Origin: Wagnerdoeblera sp046292685
GTDB taxonomy: Bacteria; Pseudomonadota; Alphaproteobacteria; Rhodobacterales; Rhodobacteraceae
Reading direction: 5' to 3'
Assembly (NCBI RefSeq): GCF_046292685.1
Contig: NZ_JBKBQM010000012.1
Location: 4,163-68,162, forward strand
Length of the DNA stretch: 64,000 nucleotides
Numbering within the stretch: position 1 is the stretch's first letter; each line of letters begins with the position of its first letter. The translations under genes were made by a program, and so were the position numbers. Shown here piece by piece: positions 43,775 through 56,552 of this stretch. The notes under the pieces are model-generated. The model saw only the letters and a list, made by a program, of their open reading frames with translations. It made no database searches and was not told where the DNA came from.

Positions 43775-43802
43775 TTGTCGCACCCCCTGCCGCGTCTATC
43801 CT
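43775..43802 (+). promoter_or_regulatory. Candidate promoter for the LLM oxidoreductase gene
   Basis: TTGTCG (43775-43780), a 16-bp spacer and TATCCT (43797-43802) lie 46 bp upstream of the ATG in the 133-bp hutC-LLM gap. It is a visual match only. Confidence 0.3.
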
Positions 43803-43848
43803 GCCCGCGCGCCCGGGCACCCCGGGCAGCTACAGGGAGGAGACGACG

Positions 43849-45021
43849 ATGAACAGAATGCGCTTCGGCATCTTCCTTGCGCCATTCCACAAGCCGGGGA
43901 TCAACCCGACACTGGCGCTGGAACAGGATCTGGAACTGGTGCAGTGGCTCGACCGCTGCGATTACGACGAGGTGTGGTTCGGCGAACACCATTCGGCGGG
44001 GTCCGAGATTTCGGCCGACCCGATGCTGATGATCGCCACCGCGGCGCAGCGCACGCGCCATATCCGGCTGGGAACCGGCGTCGTCTCGGTCAGCTATCAC
44101 AATCCGCTGTGGGTGGCCGAACGCATCGTGCAGCTCGATCACCTGACCCGCGGCCGGGCCATGCTGGGCGTGGGGCCCGGATCGCTGCCCACCGATGCCG
44201 CGATGGTGGGCCTCAGCCAGGAGCACACCCGCCGCCTGCTGGCCGAAGGGCTGGACATCATGACCCGGCTGATCCGCACCGAAGATCCGGTGAACTTCGA
44301 AAACGAACGCTGGGTGCTCAAGGATGCCCGCCTGCACCTGCGGCCCTATTCCAACTTCGACATCGCCACCGCTGCCGTCGCCTCGCCCACCGGGCCGAAG
44401 CTGGCGGGCCGATACGGCACCGGCATGATCTCGATCGGCGCCACCACCGCGGCGGGCTTCGATGCGCTGGCCTTGCACTGGGATGTGCTGGAGGCCGAGG
44501 CGCGCCACCACGGCCATGTCGCCGACCGCAGCAAGTGGCGCCTTGTCGGCCTGTGCCACATTGCCGAAACCGCCGAACAGGCGCGGCGCGACGTGGAATA
44601 CGGGATCGAACACTGGTTCCACTATTTCCAGGAAATCGCCGCCTTCCCGCAGATGTCGATGCCCGGCCAGAACGCGAAGGAGATGATCGACTTCATCAAC
44701 GAGTCCGGCTTCGGCGCCATCGGCACGCCCGAGATGTGCCGCGCCCAGATCGACCGGCTGTGGAAACAGTCGAACGGCGGTTTCGGCGCCTATCTGATGC
44801 TGGCGCACAACTGGGCCAACTTCGAGGCGACGAAGAAATCCTACGAGCTGATCGCGCGCGAGGTGTTCCCGCATTTCCAGGGCCAGCACCATTCCACCAT
44901 GCAGGCCGCGATCCGCGCGCAGAAGATGCGCCCCGATCTGGCGGCGGTGCACGCCAAGGCCGTGGAAACCGCGCAAACCGCCTATGCCGCCGAAAAGGCG
45001 GCGCGCGACGCGGCGGAATGA
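43849..45021 (+). CDS. LLM class flavin-dependent oxidoreductase
   Basis: This is a 390-residue protein of the bacterial luciferase-like monooxygenase fold using FMNH2. Signatures are FGIFLAPFHKPG at the first strand, DYDEVWFGEHHSAGSEI, IRLGTGVVSVSYHNPLWVAE and GRAMLGVGPGSLPTDAAMVG. Similarity is to the limonene 1,2-monooxygenase-like subfamily, but the substrate cannot be named. No flavin reductase gene is nearby, so reduced flavin must come from elsewhere. The ATG follows AGGGAGGAGACGACG. A 17-bp hairpin follows the stop. Confidence 0.88.
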   Translation: MNRMRFGIFLAPFHKPGINPTLALEQDLELVQWLDRCDYDEVWFGEHHSAGSEISADPMLMIATAAQRTRHIRLGTGVVSVSYHNPLWVAERIVQLDHLTRGRAMLGVGPGSLPTDAAMVGLSQEHTRRLLAEGLDIMTRLIRTEDPVNFENERWVLKDARLHLRPYSNFDIATAAVASPTGPKLAGRYGTGMISIGATTAAGFDALALHWDVLEAEARHHGHVADRSKWRLVGLCHIAETAEQARRDVEYGIEHWFHYFQEIAAFPQMSMPGQNAKEMIDFINESGFGAIGTPEMCRAQIDRLWKQSNGGFGAYLMLAHNWANFEATKKSYELIAREVFPHFQGQHHSTMQAAIRAQKMRPDLAAVHAKAVETAQTAYAAEKAARDAAE

Positions 45022-45025
45022 CCGG

Positions 45026-45064
45026 CCGGGCGGGCGGGGCGGTCTTGCCGCCCTGCCCGCCCGG
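45026..45064 (+). terminator. Very long GC hairpin after the LLM gene
   Basis: CCGGGCGGGCGGGGCGG (45026-45042), loop TCTTG and CCGCCCTGCCCGCCCGG (45048-45064) pair over 17 bp with a single G-U. It starts 4 bp past the stop codon. No T-run follows, so it is either a Rho-independent variant or an mRNA 3'-end protector. Confidence 0.6.
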
Positions 45065-45102
45065 GGCAAGGTCGGGTGCGACACCGCACAGGAGCCCCGC
45101 CC

Positions 45103-45291
45103 ATGCCCCGCCTTTCCGCCGATCCGGCCCGGATGCTGGCCGATCTGGACCATCTGCGCACCATCGGCGGCGTCGGCACCGGCGTGGCCCGCCGGGCGCT
45201 TTCCGATGCCGATATCGCCGCGCGCGCCTGGCTGGCCGCGCGCATGCGCGCCGCGGTGCTGGCCGAGGCGGTGGGGCGGCTGACGAACTGA
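45103..45291 (+). pseudogene. Short ORF resembling the N-terminus of an M20 amidohydrolase (probable gene remnant)
   Basis: The 62-residue frame starts at ATG 45103 behind AGGAG. Residues 4-50 (DPARMLADLDHLRTIGG, RRALSDADIAARAWLAARM) resemble the first helices of Zn-dependent N-carbamoyl-amino-acid hydrolases and allantoate amidohydrolases, where a ~400-residue protein would continue with a Gly-Leu turn. Here the sequence breaks off after MRAAV and stops at 45291, 4 bp short of the convergent TauE gene. I read it as a deletion remnant. A functional micro-protein cannot be excluded. Confidence 0.5.
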
Positions 45292-45295
45292 CCCC

Positions 45296-46048
45296 TCAGG
45301 CCAGCGCGTCCCACACCAGTTTCGACCCGGTCAGGGTCAGGAGAACATAGGTCACGGCAAAGAACGCGCGTTCCGGGATCAGCCGGTGCGCGCGCACGCC
45401 CAGCCAGGCGCCCAGCACCGCCACAGGCGCCAGCATCAGGCTGGCCAGTGCCGTCTGGGCGGTAAAGATGCCCAGAAACAGGAAGGGCACGAACTTGACG
45501 ATGTTGATGACGGTAAACACGAGGACCGTGGTCGCCTGATAGGGCGTCTTGGCCACGCCTTTGGTCAGCAGATAGACCGCTGCCGGCGGCCCGCCGGCAT
45601 GGCTGACAAAACTGGTGAACCCCGCCGCCACCCCGGCCACCAGCCCGAAAGCCCGCCCCACGGGCCGCGGTTTCAGCACCAGCAACCCGAAACGGCGCGC
45701 CATCTGGAACGCCACGAACCCCAGCGCCACCGCGCCGATCAAGAGCTTCAGCGCCTCGGGCGGCACCGAGCGCCAGACCAGCGCGCCCAGCAGCACCCCC
45801 GGTATGCCGCCCAGAATCAGCAGGCGCGACGCCTCCGTGTCCCACCGCTTCCAGTAGGGGCGCAAGGTGGCGGCATCCATCACCATCAGCAAGGGCAGCA
45901 TCATCCCCAGCGCCATGCCGGGCGGGATCGCCAGCGCCAGAATCGGGGTGGCGGCAAAGGCGGCACCACTGGCGAACCCGCCTTTGGAAATGCCGGCAAA
46001 GATCACCGCCGGGATCGCCAGCGCAAAGAACATGGCATCGAACTGCAT
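45296..46048 (-). CDS. TauE/SafE family sulfite/anion exporter-like permease
   Basis: This is a 250-residue membrane protein with about eight helices and two internally similar halves, typical of the TauE/SafE (DUF81) family that moves sulfite, sulfoacetate or other organic anions. Segments GISKGGFASGAAFAATPILA and AGFTSFVSHAGGPPAAVYLL are the paired family motifs. ATG 46048 (MQFDAMFFALAIP) has only a weak G-rich ribosome-binding site. The natural substrate is not indicated by neighbours. Confidence 0.88.
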   Translation of the reverse strand: MQFDAMFFALAIPAVIFAGISKGGFASGAAFAATPILALAIPPGMALGMMLPLLMVMDAATLRPYWKRWDTEASRLLILGGIPGVLLGALVWRSVPPEALKLLIGAVALGFVAFQMARRFGLLVLKPRPVGRAFGLVAGVAAGFTSFVSHAGGPPAAVYLLTKGVAKTPYQATTVLVFTVINIVKFVPFLFLGIFTAQTALASLMLAPVAVLGAWLGVRAHRLIPERAFFAVTYVLLTLTGSKLVWDALA

Positions 46049-46081
46049 CGGGCCCCCCGCGCCGGTTGCGGCATGCCGCGC

Positions 46082-46095
46082 ATTTAGCGCAAACG
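46082..46095. promoter_or_regulatory. Candidate LacI-type operator upstream of mdh
   Basis: ATTTAGCGCAAACG contains the 11-mer TTAGCGCAAAC, which recurs upstream of eda. Its centre AGCGCT/A-like symmetry resembles operators of LacI-family carbon-metabolism regulators in this group (CceR-type, TGTTAGCGCTAACA as I recall it). It lies 101 bp before the mdh ATG and 34 bp before the divergent TauE start. Confidence 0.45.
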
Positions 46096-46195
46096 CCGGG
46101 GCGATGCCATCGCCCTTGGCGACGCGCAGGCTTGCATGCCGCAGCATGCCGGCATAAGCCCTTGCGCAACTTCCACCCTGCAAGAGGATCCCCTC

Positions 46196-47158
46196 ATGGC
46201 CCGACCCAAAATCGCCCTCATCGGCGCCGGCCAGATCGGCGGCACGCTGGCCCATCTCGCCGCGATCAAGGAACTGGGCGATGTCGTCCTGTTCGACATC
46301 GCCGAAGGCACCCCCCAGGGCAAGGCGCTGGACATCGCGGAATCGGGCCCCTCGGAAGGCTTCGACGGCAGCTTCAAGGGCACCAACAGCTATGCCGACA
46401 TCGCCGGCGCCGATGTGTGCATCGTCACCGCCGGCGTGCCGCGCAAGCCGGGCATGAGCCGCGACGACCTGCTGGGCATCAACCTCAAGGTGATGAAGTC
46501 GGTCGGCGAAGGCATCAAGGCCCATGCGCCAGACGCCTTTGTCATCTGCATCACCAACCCGCTGGATGCGATGGTCTGGGCGCTGCGCGAGTTTTCGGGC
46601 CTGCCGCACCACAAGGTCGTCGGCATGGCCGGCGTGCTCGACTCGGCGCGGTTCCGCCACTTCCTGTCGGTGGAATTCAACGTCTCGATGCGCGATGTGA
46701 CCGCTTTCGTGCTGGGCGGCCACGGCGACACGATGGTGCCGCTGGTGCGCTATTCCACCGTCGCCGGCATCCCGCTGCCCGATCTGGTGGCGATGGGCTG
46801 GACCACGCAGGAACGCATGGACGCCATCGTGCAGCGCACCCGTGACGGCGGGGCGGAAATCGTCGGCCTGCTCAAGACCGGGTCGGCCTTCTATGCGCCT
46901 GCCACCAGCGCCATCGAGATGGCCGAAGCCTATCTCAAGGACCAGAAGCGCCTGCTGCCTTGCGCGGCCTTCTGCCAGGGCGAATTCGGGCTGAACGGCC
47001 TGTATGTCGGCGTGCCGACGATCATCGGTGCCGGCGGTATCGAACGCATCGTGGACATCAAGCTGACCGCCGAGGAACAGGCGATGTTCCAGAAGTCGGT
47101 CGATGCGGTGAAGGGCCTGGTCGAGGCCTGCAAGGCGATCGACCCCTCGCTGGCCTGA
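46196..47158 (+). CDS. mdh: Malate dehydrogenase
   Basis: This is the 320-residue LDH-like malate dehydrogenase of the TCA cycle. The NAD loop is IALIGAGQIGGTLAHLAA. Catalytic motifs are VPRKPGMSRDDLL with the substrate arginines, the Asp in GVLDSARFRHFL and the active-site His in VLGGHGDTMVPLV. AGAGG precedes the ATG at 46196. A perfect 12-bp terminator hairpin follows, so mdh can be expressed apart from sucCDAB downstream. Confidence 0.97.
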   Translation: MARPKIALIGAGQIGGTLAHLAAIKELGDVVLFDIAEGTPQGKALDIAESGPSEGFDGSFKGTNSYADIAGADVCIVTAGVPRKPGMSRDDLLGINLKVMKSVGEGIKAHAPDAFVICITNPLDAMVWALREFSGLPHHKVVGMAGVLDSARFRHFLSVEFNVSMRDVTAFVLGGHGDTMVPLVRYSTVAGIPLPDLVAMGWTTQERMDAIVQRTRDGGAEIVGLLKTGSAFYAPATSAIEMAEAYLKDQKRLLPCAAFCQGEFGLNGLYVGVPTIIGAGGIERIVDIKLTAEEQAMFQKSVDAVKGLVEACKAIDPSLA

Positions 47159-47182
47159 GGCGCCTGCCGCCTGCAACCTTGC

Positions 47183-47212
47183 GAAGGCGCGCCCGACCCG
47201 GGGCGCGCCTTC
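47183..47212 (+). terminator. Terminator hairpin after mdh
   Basis: GAAGGCGCGCCC (47183-47194), loop GACCCG and GGGCGCGCCTTC (47201-47212) form a perfect 12-bp stem, followed by TTGC. It lies 24 bp past the mdh stop. Confidence 0.7.
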
Positions 47213-47249
47213 TTGCATGGGCCCGGCCGGGCCCGACAGGAGACAACGG

Positions 47250-47414
47250 ATGGATTACGGCAAATCCGGCAACCCCAAGGCCGCCAGGGACCGTCAGGCC
47301 GCGCCCGGGCAACCGCGCAAGGGCGCACCCTTGGCCGATGCTACGGTCGCGGCGAAAAAGGCCCACCTGCTGGCCCGGATGAAGGCCGCGGCCAAAGCCA
47401 AGGCCAAGGGGTAG
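47250..47414 (+). CDS. Small basic Lys/Ala-rich protein of unknown function
   Basis: The 54-residue product starts at ATG 47250 behind ACAGGAGACAACGG, a strong ribosome-binding site. It opens with MDYGKSGNPKAARDR and ends in a Lys/Ala helix (LLARMKAAAKAKAKG). The composition suggests a nucleic-acid-binding or disordered protein. I do not recognise the family. Its good ribosome-binding site and position behind the mdh terminator argue that it is a real gene. Confidence 0.6.
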   Translation: MDYGKSGNPKAARDRQAAPGQPRKGAPLADATVAAKKAHLLARMKAAAKAKAKG

Positions 47415-47464
47415 AGGCCCAACTTCCGGTTGCGCTTCGGCCGGTGCCGTGTCAGCCTGCCGCC

Positions 47465-47992
47465 ATGCGAACCGCGCCGATCCTGCTTGCCGCCTGCCTG
47501 CTGCTCGGGGCCTGTGTGCCCGGTCCCGGCGCCGGGCCGGATGCGTTCGAACTGGCGAACATGCAGCCCTGGAACGTGGTGCCGCAAAGCACGCCCGCGC
47601 GGCTGGTCGCAGGGTTCGAGGCTGCCTGCCTCGACGGCCCCGCCGACCCCGACCGCGCCGCCGCCGCCTTGCGCCAGGCCGATTATGTCGAAACCCGCCG
47701 CCGCCCGGGGGCGCGCACCCGTGCCTTCGTGGTCGATGACAGCCGCCCGGCGGTGCTGCTGGGCCTCGATGGCCGGTCCTGCGCGGTGGCCGCCAGGGCC
47801 CGCACCGGCCAGGCGCAGCGCATCGCGGGAATGGTCGCCCGCCGCTTTCCCGGCGCGCAGGCGGTGGACCCCGCCCGCATCGGCCCGCGCACCGAAAGCG
47901 CGTGGCACACCGGCGACGGCATGATCGTGCTGAACCGCGTGATCCTGCCGGGGCGCCCGTCCGAAGTGCTGCTGATCCGCGTGCGGGCCTAG
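47465..47992 (+). CDS. Putative lipoprotein of unknown function
   Basis: This is a 175-residue protein with a lipoprotein signal, MRTAPILLAACLLLGAC, placing the acylated Cys at residue 17. The mature part has FEAACLDGPADPDRAAAALR near its start and a mixed alpha/beta pattern ending in EVLLIRVRA. Two further cysteines (about 59 and 109) could form a disulfide. I do not recognise the family. It probably sits at the periplasmic membrane face. The ribosome-binding site is poor (CAGCCTGCCGCC). Confidence 0.6.
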   Translation: MRTAPILLAACLLLGACVPGPGAGPDAFELANMQPWNVVPQSTPARLVAGFEAACLDGPADPDRAAAALRQADYVETRRRPGARTRAFVVDDSRPAVLLGLDGRSCAVAARARTGQAQRIAGMVARRFPGAQAVDPARIGPRTESAWHTGDGMIVLNRVILPGRPSEVLLIRVRA

Positions 47993-48384
47993 TGGCGGGT
48001 TGCCCTTGGCGCCCATCTGGGGCAGCCTCTGCGCTCGGGGGCAGAAATGGGCATCCATCTGCCGGCGTTGCGCCCGCGCCGGCCATGCCGCCGAGGACAG
48101 CCGATGCTTGGCTCTGGTTTCGGCGGACCCCCGATGTCGGGCGGGGCGCGCGAGTGCGCCGGCGCTGCGGTGCAACTGACCGGCCGCCTTGAGTCGGTGC
48201 CGCGGCAGCCCGCGGCATACAACCGCATACCGCATCCGGCCGCTATGTGATCACGCGATTTTTCCTTGTGATCACATGCGGCGGATTTTCGCCGCGTCGC
48301 CCGGATTTTCAGCGGATTTGGTTTTGAACCCCGGTCAAGCTGTGCCAGAACGCGGCAAATTCCAGCCACAGACGGGACAGTCTC
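47993..48384. other. 392-bp non-coding region upstream of sucC
   Basis: No convincing gene is seen here. A 67-codon plus-strand frame at 48047-48250 is Pro/Arg-rich, lacks a ribosome-binding site and was rejected. The notable content is the perfect inverted repeat at 48245-48277. A lower-GC stretch (about 48250-48350, several T-runs) follows and probably holds the suc promoter and 5' leader. Confidence 0.6.
48245..48277. promoter_or_regulatory. Perfect inverted repeat upstream of sucC, candidate operator
   Basis: ATGTGATCAC (48245-48254), 13 bp, then GTGATCACAT (48268-48277). Each arm contains the 8-bp palindrome GTGATCAC, so there may be two adjacent dimer sites or one long hairpin. It lies 108-140 bp before the sucC ATG, in the lowest-GC part of the region. 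The cognate regulator is not identified. Confidence 0.6.
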
Positions 48385-49578
<1,194 letters not shown>

Positions 49579-49585
49579 GCCATCG

Positions 49586-49638
49586 GGTGCGCGCCCCCGC
49601 GCACCTTCCCACGAACTTCGGTGCGGCAAGCCCGCACC
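49586..49638 (+). promoter_or_regulatory. Tandem hairpins in the sucC-sucD intergenic RNA
   Basis: Hairpin A is GGTGCGCG-CCCC-CGCGCACC (49586-49605). Hairpin B is GGTGCGG-CAAGC-CCGCACC (49620-49638). Both share GGTGCG and CGCACC arms, so they can also cross-pair. They sit in the 80-bp gap between stop and start, just before the AAGGAGG of sucD. They could tune mRNA stability or sucD translation. Confidence 0.5.
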
Positions 49639-49658
49639 TTATTCTCAAGGAGGCCACG

Positions 49659-50543
49659 ATGGCCGTTCTCGTCGACAAGCATACCAAGGTCATCTGCCAG
49701 GGCATCACCGGATCCCAGGGCACCTTCCACACCGAACAGGCCATCGCCTATGGCACGCAGATGGTCGGTGGCGTGACGCCGGGCAAGGGCGGCACCACCC
49801 ATCTGGGGCTGCCGGTGTTCAACTCGGTGCACGAGGCGCGCGCCGCGACCGGGGCCGATGCCACCGCGATCTACGTGCCGCCGCCCTTTGCGGCCGACTC
49901 GATCCTCGAAGCGATCGACGCCGAAATCCCGCTGATCGTCTGCATCACCGAAGGCATCCCGGTGCTGGACATGATGAAGGTCAAGCGCGCGCTGGTGAAC
50001 AGCCGCTCGCGCCTGATCGGGCCGAACTGCCCCGGCGTGATGACGCCCGACGCCTGCAAGATCGGCATCATGCCGGGCAACATCTTCAAGCGCGGCTCGG
50101 TGGGCGTGGTCAGCCGCTCGGGCACGCTGACCTACGAGGCGGTGAAGCAGACCACCGACGTGGGCCTTGGCCAATCGTCGGCCGTGGGCATCGGCGGCGA
50201 CCCGATCAAGGGCACCGAACACATCGACGTGCTGGAAATGTTCCTGGCCGACCCGGAAACCCAGTCGATCATCATGATCGGCGAAATCGGCGGCAGCGCC
50301 GAGGAGGAGGCGGCGCAGTTCCTGGCCGACGAACGCCGCAAGGGCCGCTGGAAGCCGACCGCCGGCTTCATCGCCGGGCGCACCGCGCCCAAGGGGCGCC
50401 GCATGGGCCACGCCGGGGCCATCGTCTCGGGCGGCAAGGGCGACGCGGAATCCAAGATCGAGGCGATGAAATCGGCCGGCATCGTCGTGGCCGACAGCCC
50501 CGCCGGGCTGGGCGAGGCCGTGCTGAAGGCGATCAAGGGCTGA
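49659..50543 (+). CDS. sucD: Succinate-CoA ligase, alpha subunit
   Basis: This is a 294-residue CoA-binding and phosphohistidine subunit. The CoA-binding Rossmann domain has CQGITGSQGTFHTEQA and VYVPPPFAADSI-type segments. The active-site His is in GRRMGHAGAIVSGGKGDAESK. It pairs with SucC. AAGGAGG precedes ATG 49659. Confidence 0.97.
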   Translation: MAVLVDKHTKVICQGITGSQGTFHTEQAIAYGTQMVGGVTPGKGGTTHLGLPVFNSVHEARAATGADATAIYVPPPFAADSILEAIDAEIPLIVCITEGIPVLDMMKVKRALVNSRSRLIGPNCPGVMTPDACKIGIMPGNIFKRGSVGVVSRSGTLTYEAVKQTTDVGLGQSSAVGIGGDPIKGTEHIDVLEMFLADPETQSIIMIGEIGGSAEEEAAQFLADERRKGRWKPTAGFIAGRTAPKGRRMGHAGAIVSGGKGDAESKIEAMKSAGIVVADSPAGLGEAVLKAIKG

Positions 50544-50551
50544 CCCACGCT

Positions 50552-50581
50552 GCCGGGCCGGGGAATTGCCCCCTGCCCGGC
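50552..50581 (+). terminator. Hairpin between sucD and sucA
   Basis: GCCGGGC (50552-50558) pairs with GCCCGGC (50575-50581), and an inner GGGG/CCCC pairing extends the stem. CTTTCC follows. It lies 8 bp after the sucD stop and could lower transcription into sucA (attenuator-like). Confidence 0.45.
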
Positions 50582-50605
50582 CTTTCCACCCTTCGGGAGG
50601 ACGAC

Positions 50606-53569
<2,964 letters not shown>

Positions 53570-53571
53570 CC

Positions 53572-54795
<1,224 letters not shown>

Positions 54796-54802
54796 TCCGG
54801 CT

Positions 54803-54830
54803 TGCGGGGCAGGCGCAGCCCTGCCCCGCA
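54803..54830 (+). terminator. 11-bp hairpin after sucB
   Basis: TGCGGGGCAGG (54803-54813), loop CGCAGC and CCTGCCCCGCA (54820-54830) form a perfect stem beginning 8 bp after the sucB stop. No T-run follows. It probably separates sucCDAB from the glycosyltransferase and MAPEG genes. Confidence 0.55.
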
Positions 54831-54850
54831 CATCCCCCCCGAGCCCGCCC

Positions 54851-55780
54851 ATGACCACCGCCGCCGTCCTTGCCTGCATGCGCAACGAAGGCCCCTTCAT
54901 CCTCGAATGGGTCGCGTGGCACCGTGTGCTGGGCTTCGATGCGGTGATCGTCGCCACCAACGATTGCACCGACGGCTCGGATGCCCTGCTGGGCGCCCTC
55001 GCGGCCGGCGGCGCGCTGGTCCACCTGCCCCATACCCCGGCCGCCGGCGAGGCCCCGCAGGACAGCGGCATGCGCGCGGCCCTCGCGCATCTGGCGCAGG
55101 CCCCCGCAGACTGGCTTTTGCACATCGACAGCGACGAATTCCTGAACCCTCGTTCGGATACAACCCTGCCCGACCTGCTCGCCCTCGGCCAGGATGCCCA
55201 TGTCATCGCCTTGCCCTGGCGCGCCTTCGGCGACAGCGGCCACCGGCGCTGGCCCGGCGCCACCATCCCGCACTTCACCCGCTGCGAAGGCGCCCCCAGC
55301 CCCGATACCACCAAGTTCAAGTCGCTGTTCCGCCCCGCCGCCTTTGCCCACGCCCACGACCACATGCCGATGCGCCCGCGCGTGGCGGCCCCCCGCGTGG
55401 TCGCCGCCAACGGCCAGCCGCTCGACCCCGCGCCGCTCATGTCGGACAAGCACCATTCCCGCTACCGCCCCTCCGACATCGCCCTCGCCCCCGGCCGCGC
55501 CACCATCCACCACTACGCCATCCGGTCCGAGGACGTGTTCCGCCTGAAGTCCCTGCGCGGCGACGGCCAGGGCAAGGACGGCACGAAATACCGCATCGGC
55601 GGGCGCTGGCACCGCATCGCCAACCGCAACGAGGCCGAAGACCGCAGCGCCTTGCGCCTCTGGCCCACGACCCAGGCCGAAATGGCCCGCCTGCGCGCCC
55701 TGCCCGGCGTCGCGCCGGCCGAAGCGGCCACCCTCGCCGCCTTCGAAGCCGCCCGGGCCCGGATGGAGCGGCCGGCATGA
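54851..55780 (+). CDS. Glycosyltransferase family 2-like protein
   Basis: This is a 309-residue GT-A fold protein of the glycosyl transferase 2_4/DUF23-type group. The nucleotide-sugar part begins AAVLACMRNEGPFILEWVAW and continues with VIVATNDCTDGSDALL. The metal-binding DxD is in LLHIDSDEFLN. The acceptor is unknown and it may decorate exopolysaccharide. It is inserted between sucB and lpdA and overlaps the next gene by ATGA, so it is linked to membrane-protein neighbours rather than to the dehydrogenase complex. Confidence 0.82.
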   Translation: MTTAAVLACMRNEGPFILEWVAWHRVLGFDAVIVATNDCTDGSDALLGALAAGGALVHLPHTPAAGEAPQDSGMRAALAHLAQAPADWLLHIDSDEFLNPRSDTTLPDLLALGQDAHVIALPWRAFGDSGHRRWPGATIPHFTRCEGAPSPDTTKFKSLFRPAAFAHAHDHMPMRPRVAAPRVVAANGQPLDPAPLMSDKHHSRYRPSDIALAPGRATIHHYAIRSEDVFRLKSLRGDGQGKDGTKYRIGGRWHRIANRNEAEDRSALRLWPTTQAEMARLRALPGVAPAEAATLAAFEAARARMERPA

Positions 55781-56154
55781 CCGAACGCGAATTCGCCTTG
55801 GCGCTTGCCGGCTTCGCCCTTCTCGGCCTCGCGCATGTCGGGGCGCAATCGCTGGCGCTGAAGGCCGCCGTCGGCAACCGCTGCGCCATCGGCCCGCGCG
55901 ATACGCCGGCCCATCCGTCGCTTCCGGCGGGCTGGCTGGAACGCGCCTTGCGCAACTTTCCGGAAACCGCGCCGGTGTTGCTGGCGCTGATGCCGGCGCT
56001 GCACGCGGCAGGCGGGCGCAAACCCCGGGCGGCGCCCGGCATCCTCGCCTGTCCGCCGGCCGATGCTTCGGGCCTGCCCTGGCTGCGCCCCCTGTGCTGG
56101 CTGGTGGCGACCAGCGGCCTCGCCCTCACGCTCACCGGAGTCCTGCTGCCATGA
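55777..56154 (+). CDS. Divergent MAPEG-like membrane protein
   Basis: This is a 125-residue protein with hydrophobic helices at about 6-28, 62-80 and 101-124. GPRDTPAHPSLPAGWLERAL and NFPETAPVLLAL match the MAPEG loop-1 signature (GPRD, ERALRNF), but the second half of the middle loop and third helix is degenerate and Pro/Arg-rich. It looks like a decayed paralogue of the next gene or a fast-evolving member. The start overlaps the glycosyltransferase stop and its stop overlaps the next start. Confidence 0.65.
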   Translation: MTEREFALALAGFALLGLAHVGAQSLALKAAVGNRCAIGPRDTPAHPSLPAGWLERALRNFPETAPVLLALMPALHAAGGRKPRAAPGILACPPADASGLPWLRPLCWLVATSGLALTLTGVLLP

Positions 56155-56549
56155 TGACGCCCGAACTCGCCGCCCTCGAGCTGGCCGCCTTGCTGCAAAT
56201 GGTGCAGTTCGTGCTGTTCGCCGTGCCCGCAAACCTCGAACTCGGGCCCGACTACACCGCCGGCCCACGCGACACGCCACCGAAAAGGGCGCTCTCGCCC
56301 CGCACCGCGCGGCTGCAACGCGCGCTGAACAACCACTTCGAAGGGCTGATCCTGTTCGGCATCGCCGCCACGGTCGTCACCGTCTCGGGCCAGTCCTCGC
56401 CGCTTACCGCCGCCTGCGCCTGGGCCTATCTCGGGGCGCGCCTGCTCTACATTCCGGCCTATGCCTTCGGCTGGGCGCCCTGGCGCTCGGTCATCTGGGC
56501 GGTGGGCTGGTTTGCCACGCTCGTCATGCTGCTGGCATCCTTGCTCTGA
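56151..56549 (+). CDS. MAPEG family membrane protein
   Basis: This is a 132-residue four-helix integral membrane protein of the MAPEG superfamily (glutathione-dependent or eicosanoid-type). Family residues are QFVLFAVPANLELGP, GPRDTPPKRALSPRTARLQR and ALNNHFEGLILF, then ACAWAYLGARLLYIPAYAFG. Substrate unknown. It starts at the first ATG of ATGATG, overlapping the previous stop. A repeat copy begins 4 bp after its own stop. Confidence 0.88.
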   Translation: MMTPELAALELAALLQMVQFVLFAVPANLELGPDYTAGPRDTPPKRALSPRTARLQRALNNHFEGLILFGIAATVVTVSGQSSPLTAACAWAYLGARLLYIPAYAFGWAPWRSVIWAVGWFATLVMLLASLL

Positions 56550-56552
56550 CCC

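Noticed and set aside
48047..48250. 67-codon plus-strand ORF upstream of sucC
   Set aside because: No ribosome-binding site, Pro/Arg-rich composition and overlap with the candidate operator region.
55777..56154. Frameshift in the first MAPEG-like gene
   Set aside because: Reading the other two frames across the degenerate middle does not restore the family sequence. The in-frame text still aligns at LACPPADASGLPWLR, so divergence is more likely than a frameshift.
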